Below, in pieces: positions 17,832 through 26,677 of a DNA stretch of 50,822 bases. The translations under genes and the position numbers were made by a program. The stretch is taken from positions 1 through 50,822 of the forward strand of contig CALIZB010000030.1 in the NCBI GenBank assembly GCA_938028625.1, written 5' to 3'. Origin of the DNA: an uncultured Bacteroidia bacterium (GTDB lineage Bacteria; Bacteroidota; Bacteroidia; JANWVE01). How positions within the stretch are numbered: position 1 is the first letter of the stretch; the number at the start of each line of letters is the position of its first letter. Under the pieces are notes generated by a model. The model ran no database searches and was not told the origin of the DNA. It saw only the letters and a list, made by a program, of their open reading frames with translations.

Positions 17832-18979
17832 CAAAGTTTAGAGAGTTTTTCCACAGCTTTGTACAAGGTTTCTTCTCTTTTAGCAAAACAAAATCTAAGT
17901 AATTTATCTTGTTGTTTATTCTGATAAAAAACAGACACAGGAATAGCCGCAACACCTATATTTTTAGTCAGTTCAATTGCAAATTCGGTATCAGGTTTGT
18001 CAGAAATATTTTCATAAGAAACTAACTGAAAATAGCTACCTAAACAAGGTAAAAGTTTGAATTTTGTATGTTTCTCAATAAGATTTCTGAACATATCCCG
18101 TTTTTGTTGATAAAAGTTTGCAATATGAATGTAATGTACAGAATTTTTAAGGTACTCTGCATAAGCCACTTGCAAAGGTGTAGGAGAAGCAAACGTTACA
18201 AATTGATGTATTTTTCGGAACTCTTTGGTCAGTTCAGGCGGAGCAACACAATACCCTGTTTTCCAGCCCGTAGCATGAAACGTTTTACCAAAAGAATATA
18301 TCGCAAAACTTCTTTCTCTCAATTCAGGGTAACGCAATACACTATGATGAGTTTGGTTGTCATAAATAAGGTGTTCATACACTTCGTCACTAATAAGATA
18401 AAAGTTTTTATCTTGTACTAACTGAATTAAGTTTTGAATATCTTTTTCAGTTAATACTGCCCCTGTGGGGTTATGCGGCGTGTTTATCATAATAGCAATT
18501 GTTTTGTCTGTGATAGCGGACTTTACTTTTTCCCAATCAGGTGCAAAATCTGGGGGCATAAGCGGAATACTGATGGCTTTTCCGCCTGCTAATTCAATAG
18601 CAGGCACATAACAATCATACGCAGGGTCAAAAATAATCACTTCATCATTAGGCTTGACAATAGCCTGAATAGCATCAAAAATAGCTTCTGTGCCACCTGA
18701 AGTAATGGTAATCTCGGTATCAGGATTAACAGATATATTGTAAGTATGGTATATTTTCTTTGCAATTTCTTCTCGCAAAGGCATGTACCCTGGCATAGGT
18801 GCGTATTGATTATAGCCATTTTTCATAGCTTTATGCACTAATTCAACAAGATGAGCGTCTATATCAAAATCAGGAAAGCCCTGAGAAAGGTTAATCGCTT
18901 TATGCTCATTAGCCAAAGCACTCATAACAGTAAAAATAGTAGTACCTACATTTGGTAGTTTACTAAAAACAGAATTCAT
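17831..18979 (-). CDS. Methionine-type aminotransferase (class I, PLP)
   Basis: A 382-residue cytoplasmic fold-type I aminotransferase. INLSQGFPDFD near residue 30, YAPMPGYMPLREEIA, TSGGTEAIFDAI, NTPHNPTGAVL, LISDEVYEHLIYD and the PLP-lysine motif SFGKTFHATGWKTGY (Lys near 232) match the YbdL/methionine aminotransferase branch closely, also related to kynurenine aminotransferase. It would transaminate methionine or aromatic amino acids with 2-oxo acids, for example in methionine salvage. The start is taken at ATG 18979; an exact TATTTTTG box ends 4 nt before it, so the TTG at 18982 is too close to the promoter. Confidence 0.88.
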   Translation of the reverse strand: MNSVFSKLPNVGTTIFTVMSALANEHKAINLSQGFPDFDIDAHLVELVHKAMKNGYNQYAPMPGYMPLREEIAKKIYHTYNISVNPDTEITITSGGTEAIFDAIQAIVKPNDEVIIFDPAYDCYVPAIELAGGKAISIPLMPPDFAPDWEKVKSAITDKTIAIMINTPHNPTGAVLTEKDIQNLIQLVQDKNFYLISDEVYEHLIYDNQTHHSVLRYPELRERSFAIYSFGKTFHATGWKTGYCVAPPELTKEFRKIHQFVTFASPTPLQVAYAEYLKNSVHYIHIANFYQQKRDMFRNLIEKHTKFKLLPCLGSYFQLVSYENISDKPDTEFAIELTKNIGVAAIPVSVFYQNKQQDKLLRFCFAKREETLYKAVEKLSKL

Positions 18980-18983
18980 CAAA

Positions 18984-19015
18984 CAAAAATAAAGAAATTT
19001 TCATTTTTGAGACAA
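18984..19015 (-). promoter_or_regulatory. Promoter of the aminotransferase gene, leaderless type
   Basis: On the minus strand: TTG (19013-19015), 21 nt, TATTTTTG (18984-18991), then 4 nt to the ATG at 18979. Confidence 0.6.
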
Positions 19016-19057
19016 TAAAGCCTTGTTGAATAGAAACTATTCTTTTACCCATTTAAG

Positions 19058-19088
19058 TTGATTATAAGAACTTTGTTTTTTACTTTTG
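19058..19088 (+). promoter_or_regulatory. Promoter of the thioesterase gene, leaderless type
   Basis: TTG (19058-19060), 20 nt, TACTTTTG (19081-19088), then only 3 nt to the ATG at 19092. The box overlaps the alternative TTG start at 19086, which it rules out. Confidence 0.62.
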
Positions 19089-19091
19089 TGC

Positions 19092-19517
19092 ATGTCCCGC
19101 ATTAAAATAGATTTACCTGAGCATTTTTTATTTGAATGTTATTTTGTAATCCCAATTTCTATGATAAACTATGGGGGACATCTCGGTAATGATAGTGTTT
19201 TATCTATTGCACAAGAGGCACGTATACAATTTTTTATGCACTACGGATATTCTGAAATGAACCTTGAAGGTACAGGGATTATTATGAATGACGCGGCTAT
19301 ACAATATAAGTCGGAAGGATTTCATGGAAATGTACTTGAAATAGCCGTACAACCTGTTAATTTTCATAATTTTGGCTTTGACCTTGTCTATAAAATATAC
19401 AACCAAACTACAAAAAAAGACCTTGCTTATGTAAAAACAGGTATACTCTGCTTTGATTACACCAAACGAAAAATAGCTCCATTACCTTCAAGAATTTTAC
19501 AAGTTTGGAACACATAG
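19092..19517 (+). CDS. Acyl-CoA thioesterase, 4HBT hotdog family
   Basis: A 141-residue single-hotdog protein. The first strand and the loop MINYGGHLGNDSVLSIAQEARIQF match the 4-hydroxybenzoyl-CoA thioesterase pattern: an N-x-x-x-H-x-x-N/D-N loop leading into the long central helix with a conserved acidic residue (QEAR). A second strand group (YKSEGFHGNVLEIAVQPVNF, FDLVYKIYNQTTKKDLAYVKTGILCFDY) completes the fold. It would hydrolyse acyl-CoA thioesters in the cytoplasm; chain length and physiological substrate are unknown. The neighbouring gene on the other strand is an aminotransferase and gives no pathway hint. Confidence 0.82.
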   Translation: MSRIKIDLPEHFLFECYFVIPISMINYGGHLGNDSVLSIAQEARIQFFMHYGYSEMNLEGTGIIMNDAAIQYKSEGFHGNVLEIAVQPVNFHNFGFDLVYKIYNQTTKKDLAYVKTGILCFDYTKRKIAPLPSRILQVWNT

Positions 19518-19618
19518 ATTATAAAAAAATCACATGAAAATTTTGTAAATTTCAAAAATGTGTATAACTTGCTTCAAAATTCACTAAAAACAACCTATAT
19601 AATAAAAAGGTAAAAGCC

Positions 19619-21766
19619 ATGAAATACATATCTGTTTTATTTCTTATTGTTGCTTTAGCAAATATAAGTCTCAGCCAGTCATTACAAGATGCAGATTCAT
19701 TAAATTACAGGGACCATGCCTACGCATTAGCTATTCCTGCTTATTGTGCATTTTTGAAAAAAGAATCCTCTAATGCAGAAGCATGGAAAAAACTCGGAGA
19801 TTGTTATCGCTACAATATGAATTATGACTCCGCGATTGTTGCCTACGAAAAAGCATTATCTATTGACCCTGATGCAGGTATGAAAACCTTGCGTTTTTAT
19901 TATGCACTGATGCTTAAATCCAAAGGAGAATACCAGAAATCTACTAAATACTTTGAAGAGTTCTTAAATTCTGGTTTTGAAAGCTATGGTTATAATGGAA
20001 AAATTATTTACAGCAAACAACAATTAGAAGACAGGGCAAGATTAGAAATAGAAGGCAACAAAATGGCAATGGAGATGATGAAAAACAAAGAAAAATTAGA
20101 GAAAAAAGTAATTCTCAAAAATCTTGGCACTTCATTAAACTCTCCCAACTCTGACTTTGCCCCTATGTATTATGAAGACACTTCTGTAATTGTATTTACT
20201 TCCAGCCGTGTAGGCACAAAAGATGGTGCGAAAGTAAACGGTAAAATCATGAAAAAATATGTAGGTAATGATGAACCTTTCTCTGACATTCATGAGGCTA
20301 CTATGAAAAAAGATTTAACTTTTGCAGAAGTAAGCGCAAAACAGTTTTTTTCCATGAACTCCAAAATGAATGACGGCACTACCGCTATGACCGCTGACGG
20401 AAAAACATTGTATATTACTATTTGTAATGGTGGAAATGGTTCTATTGATGATTGTCATATCTATAAATCTACTCGTAAAGATACCACAAGCGACTGGGGC
20501 AAACCTGAACTAGTAAAAGAAATTGTATCTGCTTTTGATAAAAAAGGCAGACCCTTAGGCTATGATACTCAACCTTGTTTAACTGCAGATGGACAAACAC
20601 TCTATTTTGCCTCTGATAGACCTGGTTCTTATGGTGAATTAGATATTTATTATTCTACTTGGCAAGGCGATAAATGGAGTACTCCTAAAAATGTAGGACC
20701 TGTAATAAACACCATCAAAAATGACCAATTCCCTAGCTACGACAGCAATGAAGGCGTACTTTATTTTGCGTCAGCAGGCCATCTTGGTTTTGGAGGGTTA
20801 GATATTTTCAAATCCAAAGGAAGTCAAGAACAGTGGAGTAAACCCGAGAATATGGGCTATCCTATCAATAGTCCCGCAGAAGATATTTGCTACATTGTAA
20901 ACCCCAAAAATCCGCGTACAGGTTTTATGGTATCTAACCGCACTACGCCTGATAGTTATGGAAATATGCCCGTAGGTAAAACAGATATTTACTACTACAT
21001 TTACACCGTAGAACCTTATGAAGTTACCTTAGTTACTTCTGTAACCAATACCAAAGACAACACACCTATTGGCGGTGTAGGAGGAAGTATAAAAACCAAA
21101 TCAGGTATTGACCTGGGTACAGTAAGTACAGATGCCAGCGGTACAAGCAAAATAGATATTAGTAAATTCTTAAATGAGAAAAAAGTAGTTCCTGGTGATG
21201 TAATTGTTGTTCAGGTAAATGGTATAGACGGATTTAATAAACCCAACCCTGATATGAGAGAAATCACCATCGGACAAGATAAAAAACAGGATTTAAGAAC
21301 AGAGTTTATCATGACACCCATAGAAAAAGTTATACCTAAACAAACCCTCGTTTTACACAACATTTATTTTGATTATGACAAATTTAATTTGAGAGATGAT
21401 GCCATCAAAACATTAGATGAGGTAGTAGAAATAATGAAGCAGTTCCCTAATGTTACCCTTATTGTAGCAGGGCATACAGACGCTAACGGTCCAGACCAGT
21501 ATAATAACATTCTTGGTCAAAACCGTGCAAAATCCGCTATTAAATACTTAACCGAAAAAGGAATAGACGCTAAACGCTTGATAAACCGTACCTATGGAGA
21601 AGCTATGCCTATAGCTGAAAATGAAAAAGAAGGTAAAGATAACCCTGACGGACGCGCTATGAACCGCCGTGTAGAGTTTATTATTCAGGGAGATAATTAC
21701 GACAAAGAGCGTTACGAAATTTATAGCAGTAACAAAGGAACTATTACCGAAGGTAAAATCAAATAA
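19619..21766 (+). CDS. PorE-like OmpA-family protein (TPR, PD40 propeller, OmpA)
   Basis: A 715-residue envelope protein with a signal peptide (MKYISVLFLIVALANISLSQ). In order: TPR repeats (about residues 30-120), a WD40-like PD40 propeller (about 150-425; motifs such as FTSSRVGTKDGA, LYFASDRPGSYGELDIY, LYFASAGHLGFGGLDIFKS), a carboxypeptidase-regulatory-like domain (about 460-550), and a C-terminal OmpA peptidoglycan-binding domain (IYFDYDKFNLRDDAI, VAGHTDANGPDQYN, NRRVEFII). This is the architecture of PorE (PG1058), a periplasmic part of the type IX secretion system, though paralogues with other roles exist in Bacteroidota. No lipobox is visible, so peptidoglycan binding rather than lipid anchoring is expected. 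It probably has its own transcription unit and ends at a strong terminator. Confidence 0.85.
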   Translation: MKYISVLFLIVALANISLSQSLQDADSLNYRDHAYALAIPAYCAFLKKESSNAEAWKKLGDCYRYNMNYDSAIVAYEKALSIDPDAGMKTLRFYYALMLKSKGEYQKSTKYFEEFLNSGFESYGYNGKIIYSKQQLEDRARLEIEGNKMAMEMMKNKEKLEKKVILKNLGTSLNSPNSDFAPMYYEDTSVIVFTSSRVGTKDGAKVNGKIMKKYVGNDEPFSDIHEATMKKDLTFAEVSAKQFFSMNSKMNDGTTAMTADGKTLYITICNGGNGSIDDCHIYKSTRKDTTSDWGKPELVKEIVSAFDKKGRPLGYDTQPCLTADGQTLYFASDRPGSYGELDIYYSTWQGDKWSTPKNVGPVINTIKNDQFPSYDSNEGVLYFASAGHLGFGGLDIFKSKGSQEQWSKPENMGYPINSPAEDICYIVNPKNPRTGFMVSNRTTPDSYGNMPVGKTDIYYYIYTVEPYEVTLVTSVTNTKDNTPIGGVGGSIKTKSGIDLGTVSTDASGTSKIDISKFLNEKKVVPGDVIVVQVNGIDGFNKPNPDMREITIGQDKKQDLRTEFIMTPIEKVIPKQTLVLHNIYFDYDKFNLRDDAIKTLDEVVEIMKQFPNVTLIVAGHTDANGPDQYNNILGQNRAKSAIKYLTEKGIDAKRLINRTYGEAMPIAENEKEGKDNPDGRAMNRRVEFIIQGDNYDKERYEIYSSNKGTITEGKIK

Positions 21767-21792
21767 AATTGACCTCATACTCTTATATATTC

Positions 21793-21825
21793 AAAAACAG
21801 CATGTTTTTTTAGCATGCTGTTTTT
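21793..21825 (+). terminator. Rho-independent terminator of the PorE-like gene
   Basis: A perfect 12-bp stem (21793-21804 with 21814-21825, 9-nt loop) ends in five T's. It sits 27 nt past the stop codon. Confidence 0.85.
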
Positions 21826-22068
21826 ATTTAACGTTTAACGTTCCACATAACAAAAATATTTCTGACCAAAATTTTGTTTTTATATCCTAGAACATGAACA
21901 TTTATACTGCCTGCTTAGCCTTGCATAACATAAAAAATAACTGTGTAGCACAATCAAAAACACTTTTTCGTCATAATGTCAGAATTTTTTGAGATATTTG
22001 TGTGTTCTTTCACTAAAATTGTCAGAAAAATCTATTGGTATTGAATTTGAAAAAATACTTTTTAATTT
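21826..22068 (+). promoter_or_regulatory. Long ftsH upstream region with TGTCAGAA repeats
   Basis: The 302-nt gap between the PorE-like gene and ftsH contains, after the terminator, no open gene. It holds two copies of TGTCAGAA (21977-21984, 22020-22027); a third (22070-22077) overlaps the ftsH start. No exact TANNTTTG was found, so the ftsH promoter is not identified. Confidence 0.3.
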
Positions 22069-23979
22069 ATGTCAGAAAATACACCTAATCCTCAGAAAAA
22101 CAAAAAATCAGGCAGAACTATATACTGGGTATATGGCATTATCATCATGGTACTAGTTGTAGTACAGCTTACTATGTTTAACAACAGTTCTTCCAGCCGT
22201 GAAATTTCCTATCAGACGTTCAGCGATGAATTAGTGCCGCAGGGACTTGTAGAAAGAGTAGTCATTGTCAATAATGATATGGTAGAAGTATACCTTACCC
22301 CCAAAGCAGTGCAACTGGAAAAATACCGCAAGTATGCCACACATACAAATTTTATGGGTGAGTCTACTGCCAATATGCACTTTAAAATTGTTTCGGCAGA
22401 GAAATTTGAAGAATATCTTAAAGACAAAAAAATTGCCTATAAAACCGAAAGTAGAGGTCAGTGGGTAAATACACTGGTTTCATGGCTTATTTTTATAGGT
22501 ATTACGGTTGCACTGTGGTTTCTGCTCTTCCGCAGAGTAGGCGGCGGTGGCAGTGGACAGATATTCAATATCGGTAAAAACAAAGCTACCCTGTTTGACC
22601 AGGAAAATCAGGTAAAGATTACTTTTGCTGATGTGGCAGGTTTGGACGAAGCCAAAGAAGAAGTGCAAGAAATAGTAGAGTTTCTTAAAAATCCCAAAAA
22701 ATTTACACGCTTGGGTGGTAAAATTCCCAAAGGAGCGCTATTAGTAGGTCCTCCAGGAACAGGAAAAACCTTATTAGCCAAAGCCGTAGCAGGTGAAGCA
22801 CAAGTTCCTTTTTTCAGTTTAAGCGGTTCTGATTTTGTAGAGATGTTTGTAGGCGTAGGTGCAGCGCGTGTACGAGATTTATTCAAAACTGCCAAAGAAA
22901 AAGCACCTTGTATCATTTTTATTGATGAAATTGATGCCGTAGGTCGCGCACGCGGACGGAATCAGATTCTTGGTGGCAATGATGAAAGAGAAAGCACACT
23001 CAATCAACTTCTGGTAGAAATGGACGGTTTTGGTACAGATTCAGGAATTATTATCATGGCAGCAACCAACCGTGCTGATGTATTAGATACTGCTTTGCTT
23101 AGACCCGGACGTTTTGACAGGCAAATTCCCGTAGAACTTCCTGACATCAAAGGCAGAAAAGCTATTTTTGAAGTACATCTCAAAAAAATAAAGTATGACC
23201 CCAGTCTTGACGTAGATTTTCTCGCCGCACAAACTCCTGGTTTCTCAGGTGCAGATATTGCCAATATCTGTAATGAAGCCGCTCTTTTTGCCGCACGCAA
23301 AGACAAAGAAATTGTAGATAAACAAGACTTTTTAGACGCTATTGACCGCATTATCGGTGGTTTAGAAAAGAAAAACAAAGTAATTTCTCCCGAAGAGAAA
23401 AAAGTAATTGCTTACCATGAAGCAGGACACGCACTTGTGAGTTGGTTTAAACCGTATGCTAATCCGTTGGTAAAAGTAACTATTGTGCCGCGCGGTAACG
23501 CCTTGGGTGCAGCATGGTATCTGCCCGAAGAAAAAGTCATTATGACTACCGAGCAAATTACCGATGAACTTTGTGCTATCATGGGAGGACGTGCTTCCGA
23601 AGAAATTATTTTTGGCAGGGTATCCACAGGCGCTTTGAGTGATTTGGAACGTGTAACCAAACGTGCTTACGCTATGGTTGCTATGTACGGCTTAAACAAA
23701 AGAATAGGTAATATCAGTTTTTATGACTCTACAGGACAATCTGAATATGCTTTTCAAAAACCTTACAGCGAAAAAACTGCACAAATTATAGATGAAGAAG
23801 TAAAAGCTATCGCCGAAGATGCTTACACAGAAGCTAAACGCTTAATTAAAGAACATATTGACGGTCTGCATACTATTGCTAAACAGTTGTTAGAGAAAGA
23901 AGTAATTTTCAAGGAAGACGTAGAACGCATTCTCGGTCCTCGTCCTAAACCTGAAAATTATACCGCTGTAGTATCTTAA
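22069..23979 (+). CDS. ftsH: ATP-dependent zinc metalloprotease FtsH
   Basis: A 636-residue inner-membrane AAA+ protease that removes misfolded and regulatory membrane and cytosolic proteins. Two N-terminal helices (about residues 22-38 and 128-150) flank a small periplasmic domain. The AAA domain has Walker A GPPGTGKT (227-234), Walker B IIFIDEID and the arginine-finger region [10 protein letters not shown]. The protease domain has the zinc motif HEAGH (450-454). After it the C-terminal helix bundle ends with [14 protein letters not shown]. Length fits the family. It sits before hisS with 38 nt between, but hisS has its own promoter. Confidence 0.97.
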   Translation: MSENTPNPQKNKKSGRTIYWVYGIIIMVLVVVQLTMFNNSSSSREISYQTFSDELVPQGLVERVVIVNNDMVEVYLTPKAVQLEKYRKYATHTNFMGESTANMHFKIVSAEKFEEYLKDKKIAYKTESRGQWVNTLVSWLIFIGITVALWFLLFRRVGGGGSGQIFNIGKNKATLFDQENQVKITFADVAGLDEAKEEVQEIVEFLKNPKKFTRLGGKIPKGALLVGPPGTGKTLLAKAVAGEAQVPFFSLSGSDFVEMFVGVGAARVRDLFKTAKEKAPCIIFIDEIDAVGRARGRNQILGGNDERESTLNQLLVEMDGFGTDSGIIIMAATNRADVLDTALLRPGRFDRQIPVELPDIKGRKAIFEVHLKKIKYDPSLDVDFLAAQTPGFSGADIANICNEAALFAARKDKEIVDKQDFLDAIDRIIGGLEKKNKVISPEEKKVIAYHEAGHALVSWFKPYANPLVKVTIVPRGNALGAAWYLPEEKVIMTTEQITDELCAIMGGRASEEIIFGRVSTGALSDLERVTKRAYAMVAMYGLNKRIGNISFYDSTGQSEYAFQKPYSEKTAQIIDEEVKAIAEDAYTEAKRLIKEHIDGLHTIAKQLLEKEVIFKEDVERILGPRPKPENYTAVVS

Positions 23980-23983
23980 TTTT

Positions 23984-24012
23984 TTGTCTATAAACCTTAT
24001 CTTGTATTTTTG
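23984..24012 (+). promoter_or_regulatory. Promoter of hisS, leaderless type
   Basis: TTG (23984-23986), 18 nt, TATTTTTG (24005-24012), then 5 nt to the ATG at 24018. The TTG lies just after the ftsH stop codon. Confidence 0.6.
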
Positions 24013-24017
24013 CTGTT

Positions 24018-25379
24018 ATGAACAAACCCGCTATTCCGAAAGGAACAAGAGATTTTTTACCTGTCCAAATGGCAGGACGTAAGTATATCTTTTCTGTATT
24101 ACAACAAACTTTTGAAAAATATGGTTTTTTGCCTTTGGAAACCCCCGCAATGGAATTACAAGAAACTTTACGCGGTAAATATGGTGAAGAAGGCAACCAA
24201 CTGATATTCAATGTACTAAATTCAGGAGATTTTCTTAAAGAAGTAGATACTGCTCAACCCTTACAATCCTCAAAAATACTTAGACACATTTCCAAAAAAG
24301 CCCTTCGGTATGATTTAACAGTTCCCCTTGCACGCGTAGTAGCTATGTATCCTAACGAGATTATTTTACCTTTTCGTAGATACCAAATGCAACCCGTATG
24401 GCGTGCAGATAGTCCTCAAAAAGGGCGATACCAAGAGTTTTATCAGTGTGATGTAGATATTATAGGTACTCCCAGCTTGACATCAGAAGCCGAACTCCTT
24501 ACCATGATACAAGACGTGTTTGATACGCTCAGATTACCTGATATTATCATAAAAATCAATCATAGGCAATTATTAAGCGGTATTGTAGAACAACTTTCCC
24601 TGCAGGATAAAGAAACTGATGTACTTGTAGCCATAGACAAATGGGATAAAATTGGCACAGATGGTGTACTCAAAGAACTTACCCAACGGGAAATCAACCC
24701 CGAAAAGGCAAAAGAACTGATAAACATGCTTTCGCTCAAAGGAGATACCATTATGGTTTTACAGGAACTAGCCCAAAAATTAAATCATTCTCCCAAAGCA
24801 CAACAAGGCATCCAGGATTTGCAAAAAATACTCAATTACCTATCAGCCATGAACTACAGCACTGAAAGAATACAGGTTGATATTACTTTGGCACGTGGTT
24901 TATCTTATTACACGGGAACAATTATTGAAGTAAAAGCTAATAACGTTCAAATGGGTTCTATACTTGGTGGGGGAAGATATGATAACTTAATAGGCATGTT
25001 TTCAGGAAGAGATATTACTGCTGTGGGCATCTCCTTCGGTGTAGACAGAATTTATGATGTACTTAAAGAAAAACAACTTTTGCCTACAAATGCGTACAAT
25101 TCCCGCGTATTAGTAACTCAATTTCATGAAAATTTATTGGAAAACAGTTTGATGGTACTAAGCACATTAAGAAAAGCAGGTATTGCCACAGAACTCTACC
25201 CTGAACCCAAAAAAATAGGCAAACAGTTTGAATACGCAGATAAAAAAGGTATTCCTTATGTAGTTATTGTAGGTGAAGATGAAGTTAAAACAGGTATTTA
25301 TAGCTTAAAGGAACTCAAAACAGGCGTACAACAGTCTTTTTCATTACAAGAGATAATAAACCACTTAAAAAATTCTTGA
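24018..25379 (+). CDS. hisS: Histidyl-tRNA synthetase
   Basis: A 453-residue class II aminoacyl-tRNA synthetase that charges tRNA-His. Motif 1 region (IPKGTRDFLPVQMAGRKYIF), motif 2 (LRYDLTVPLARVVAMYPNEI with RRYQMQPVWRADSPQKGRYQEF), the histidine-specific RGLSYYTGTIIEV and GGGRYDNLIG, and motif 3 (AVGISFGVDRIYDVL) are all present. The C-terminal about 90 residues are the anticodon-binding domain (RVLVTQFHE...IPYVVIVGEDEVKTG). The first residues MNKPAIPKGTRDF match the family start. Convergent with the flavoprotein gene downstream. Confidence 0.97.
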   Translation: MNKPAIPKGTRDFLPVQMAGRKYIFSVLQQTFEKYGFLPLETPAMELQETLRGKYGEEGNQLIFNVLNSGDFLKEVDTAQPLQSSKILRHISKKALRYDLTVPLARVVAMYPNEIILPFRRYQMQPVWRADSPQKGRYQEFYQCDVDIIGTPSLTSEAELLTMIQDVFDTLRLPDIIIKINHRQLLSGIVEQLSLQDKETDVLVAIDKWDKIGTDGVLKELTQREINPEKAKELINMLSLKGDTIMVLQELAQKLNHSPKAQQGIQDLQKILNYLSAMNYSTERIQVDITLARGLSYYTGTIIEVKANNVQMGSILGGGRYDNLIGMFSGRDITAVGISFGVDRIYDVLKEKQLLPTNAYNSRVLVTQFHENLLENSLMVLSTLRKAGIATELYPEPKKIGKQFEYADKKGIPYVVIVGEDEVKTGIYSLKELKTGVQQSFSLQEIINHLKNS

Positions 25380-25423
25380 ATCTAAATACATCTCATTTTT
25401 TACAGACAATTTATATCTTAAAT

Positions 25424-25466
25424 CAAGGTCATTTCGGTACAAACTTCGCTTTACTCAATAACCTTG
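25424..25466. terminator. Possible terminator between hisS and the flavoprotein gene
   Basis: A 10-bp inverted repeat (25424-25433 with 25457-25466) pairs fully on the minus strand with one G-U and has one mismatch on the plus strand. The 23-nt loop is long and no good T-run follows, so the call is weak. Confidence 0.3.
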
Positions 25467-25481
25467 TTTATGCCTTATTTC

Positions 25482-26603
25482 TTATTTACTCAATCCGATA
25501 ATTTCTTTGAACACTCTCGGAATATTCTTTTTTAAGGTTGCTTTGAGGGTGGTGTAGGACTGTTGTCCCAAAATCAAATCCACAAGTACCTGACGAATAA
25601 AAGCACTGCGCCTTGCCATAAATACCATAGCATTAGTAAACCACGTTTTGTAAAACTTTGGAAATATAGAGGCTGATTTTTGTAATTCTTGAATAATAGG
25701 CTGACACCTTTCGTAATACTGCTGTACATCATTTTCTATAATAGCTTGTGCGAGTATCTCCGCAGATTTGAACGCATAAAAAATACCTTCTCCTGTAATA
25801 GCATCTGTAAAACCTCCTGCATCACCGATTAAAGCCCAATTTTTACCTTGAATATGTTCTCTCTTCCATTCCCAAATAATAGGAATAGTAGCAGAATAAT
25901 ACCGCTTTGGATTAACCGTATAATTCGGATAATATGTGCTTAAAAATTCTTTTACAGTGTTGTAAGCCAATTCTTTGGAAAAACTACCTGCTAATGAAAA
26001 AAAGCCCACAGAACTATGGTCTTGACGAGGAAACACCCACAAGTAGCCTGTGCGTTTCTTATAAAACTTAATCACAGCTTCGTTTTCATTTAGTCCGTCT
26101 ATGTAATAACCTATTCCTGAATAACGATTTTTAAGAAACGGTGGCGCCCCCAAAAACCTCCTACTGATGCCTTGCGCCCCATCTGCACCTATGATAAAAT
26201 CAAAAAAATGTATGCTTGTATCTGTATAAACTTCAAATTTGTTCTCTTTTCTCTCTATTTTCTTAACTTCGTCAGCTATCCATTGCACACCTGCATCTTT
26301 ACATTTTTGTAGCATATATTCACTTAACGTTTTTCGGGATACAATTTGCAATGGATGCATACAAGCAACTTTTACCTCACGATTATTCGGCGCAATAAAC
26401 TTAAAATCATGTACAGTTCTGGCAAAAACGGGCAAATCTTTTAATATCTCAAAATGTTCAAATGCTTTGCTCGTTACTCCCCCTCCACAAGGTTTTTCAA
26501 AGGGAATCTGATGGTCAAATACTATACATTCAATACCTGCTTTTTTGAGCAGATACGCCGCATACAATCCCGCAGGTCCTCCGCCTATAATGCCATATTT
26601 CAT
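25482..26603 (-). CDS. Geranylgeranyl-reductase-like FAD oxidoreductase
   Basis: A 373-residue flavoprotein. The N-terminal FAD-binding motif is GIIGGGPAGLYAAYLLKKAG (residues 4-23), followed by CGGGVTSKAFEHF, typical of the geranylgeranyl reductase/digeranylgeranylglycerophospholipid reductase family. A second FAD motif is ALIGDAGGFTDAITGEGIFYAF. Family members reduce isoprenoid double bonds (menaquinone side chains, lipids) or hydroxylate aromatics. The substrate is not identifiable. The start is ATG 26603: the exact TACTTTTG box (26613-26620) lies between it and the tentative 26615 start, and MKYGIIGGGPAG fits the family. Confidence 0.85.
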   Translation of the reverse strand: MKYGIIGGGPAGLYAAYLLKKAGIECIVFDHQIPFEKPCGGGVTSKAFEHFEILKDLPVFARTVHDFKFIAPNNREVKVACMHPLQIVSRKTLSEYMLQKCKDAGVQWIADEVKKIERKENKFEVYTDTSIHFFDFIIGADGAQGISRRFLGAPPFLKNRYSGIGYYIDGLNENEAVIKFYKKRTGYLWVFPRQDHSSVGFFSLAGSFSKELAYNTVKEFLSTYYPNYTVNPKRYYSATIPIIWEWKREHIQGKNWALIGDAGGFTDAITGEGIFYAFKSAEILAQAIIENDVQQYYERCQPIIQELQKSASIFPKFYKTWFTNAMVFMARRSAFIRQVLVDLILGQQSYTTLKATLKKNIPRVFKEIIGLSK

Positions 26604-26612
26604 ATTTAGGTA

Positions 26613-26620
26613 CAAAAGTA
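26613..26620 (-). promoter_or_regulatory. -7 box TACTTTTG of the flavoprotein gene
   Basis: Exact TANNTTTG on the minus strand, 9 nt before the ATG at 26603. It is separated by 44 nt from the oppositely directed box at 26665-26672. Confidence 0.5.
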
Positions 26621-26664
26621 CATTCTTAAAAAGAAAACCTCTCCCATAGTTCCCTTTTTTTTAT

Positions 26665-26672
26665 TACTTTTG
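26665..26672 (+). promoter_or_regulatory. -7 box TACTTTTG of the PstS-like gene, leaderless type
   Basis: Exact TANNTTTG, then GCTGAT-ATG context with 5 nt to the start at 26678. No clear -33 TTG. Confidence 0.52.
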
Positions 26673-26677
26673 CTGAT

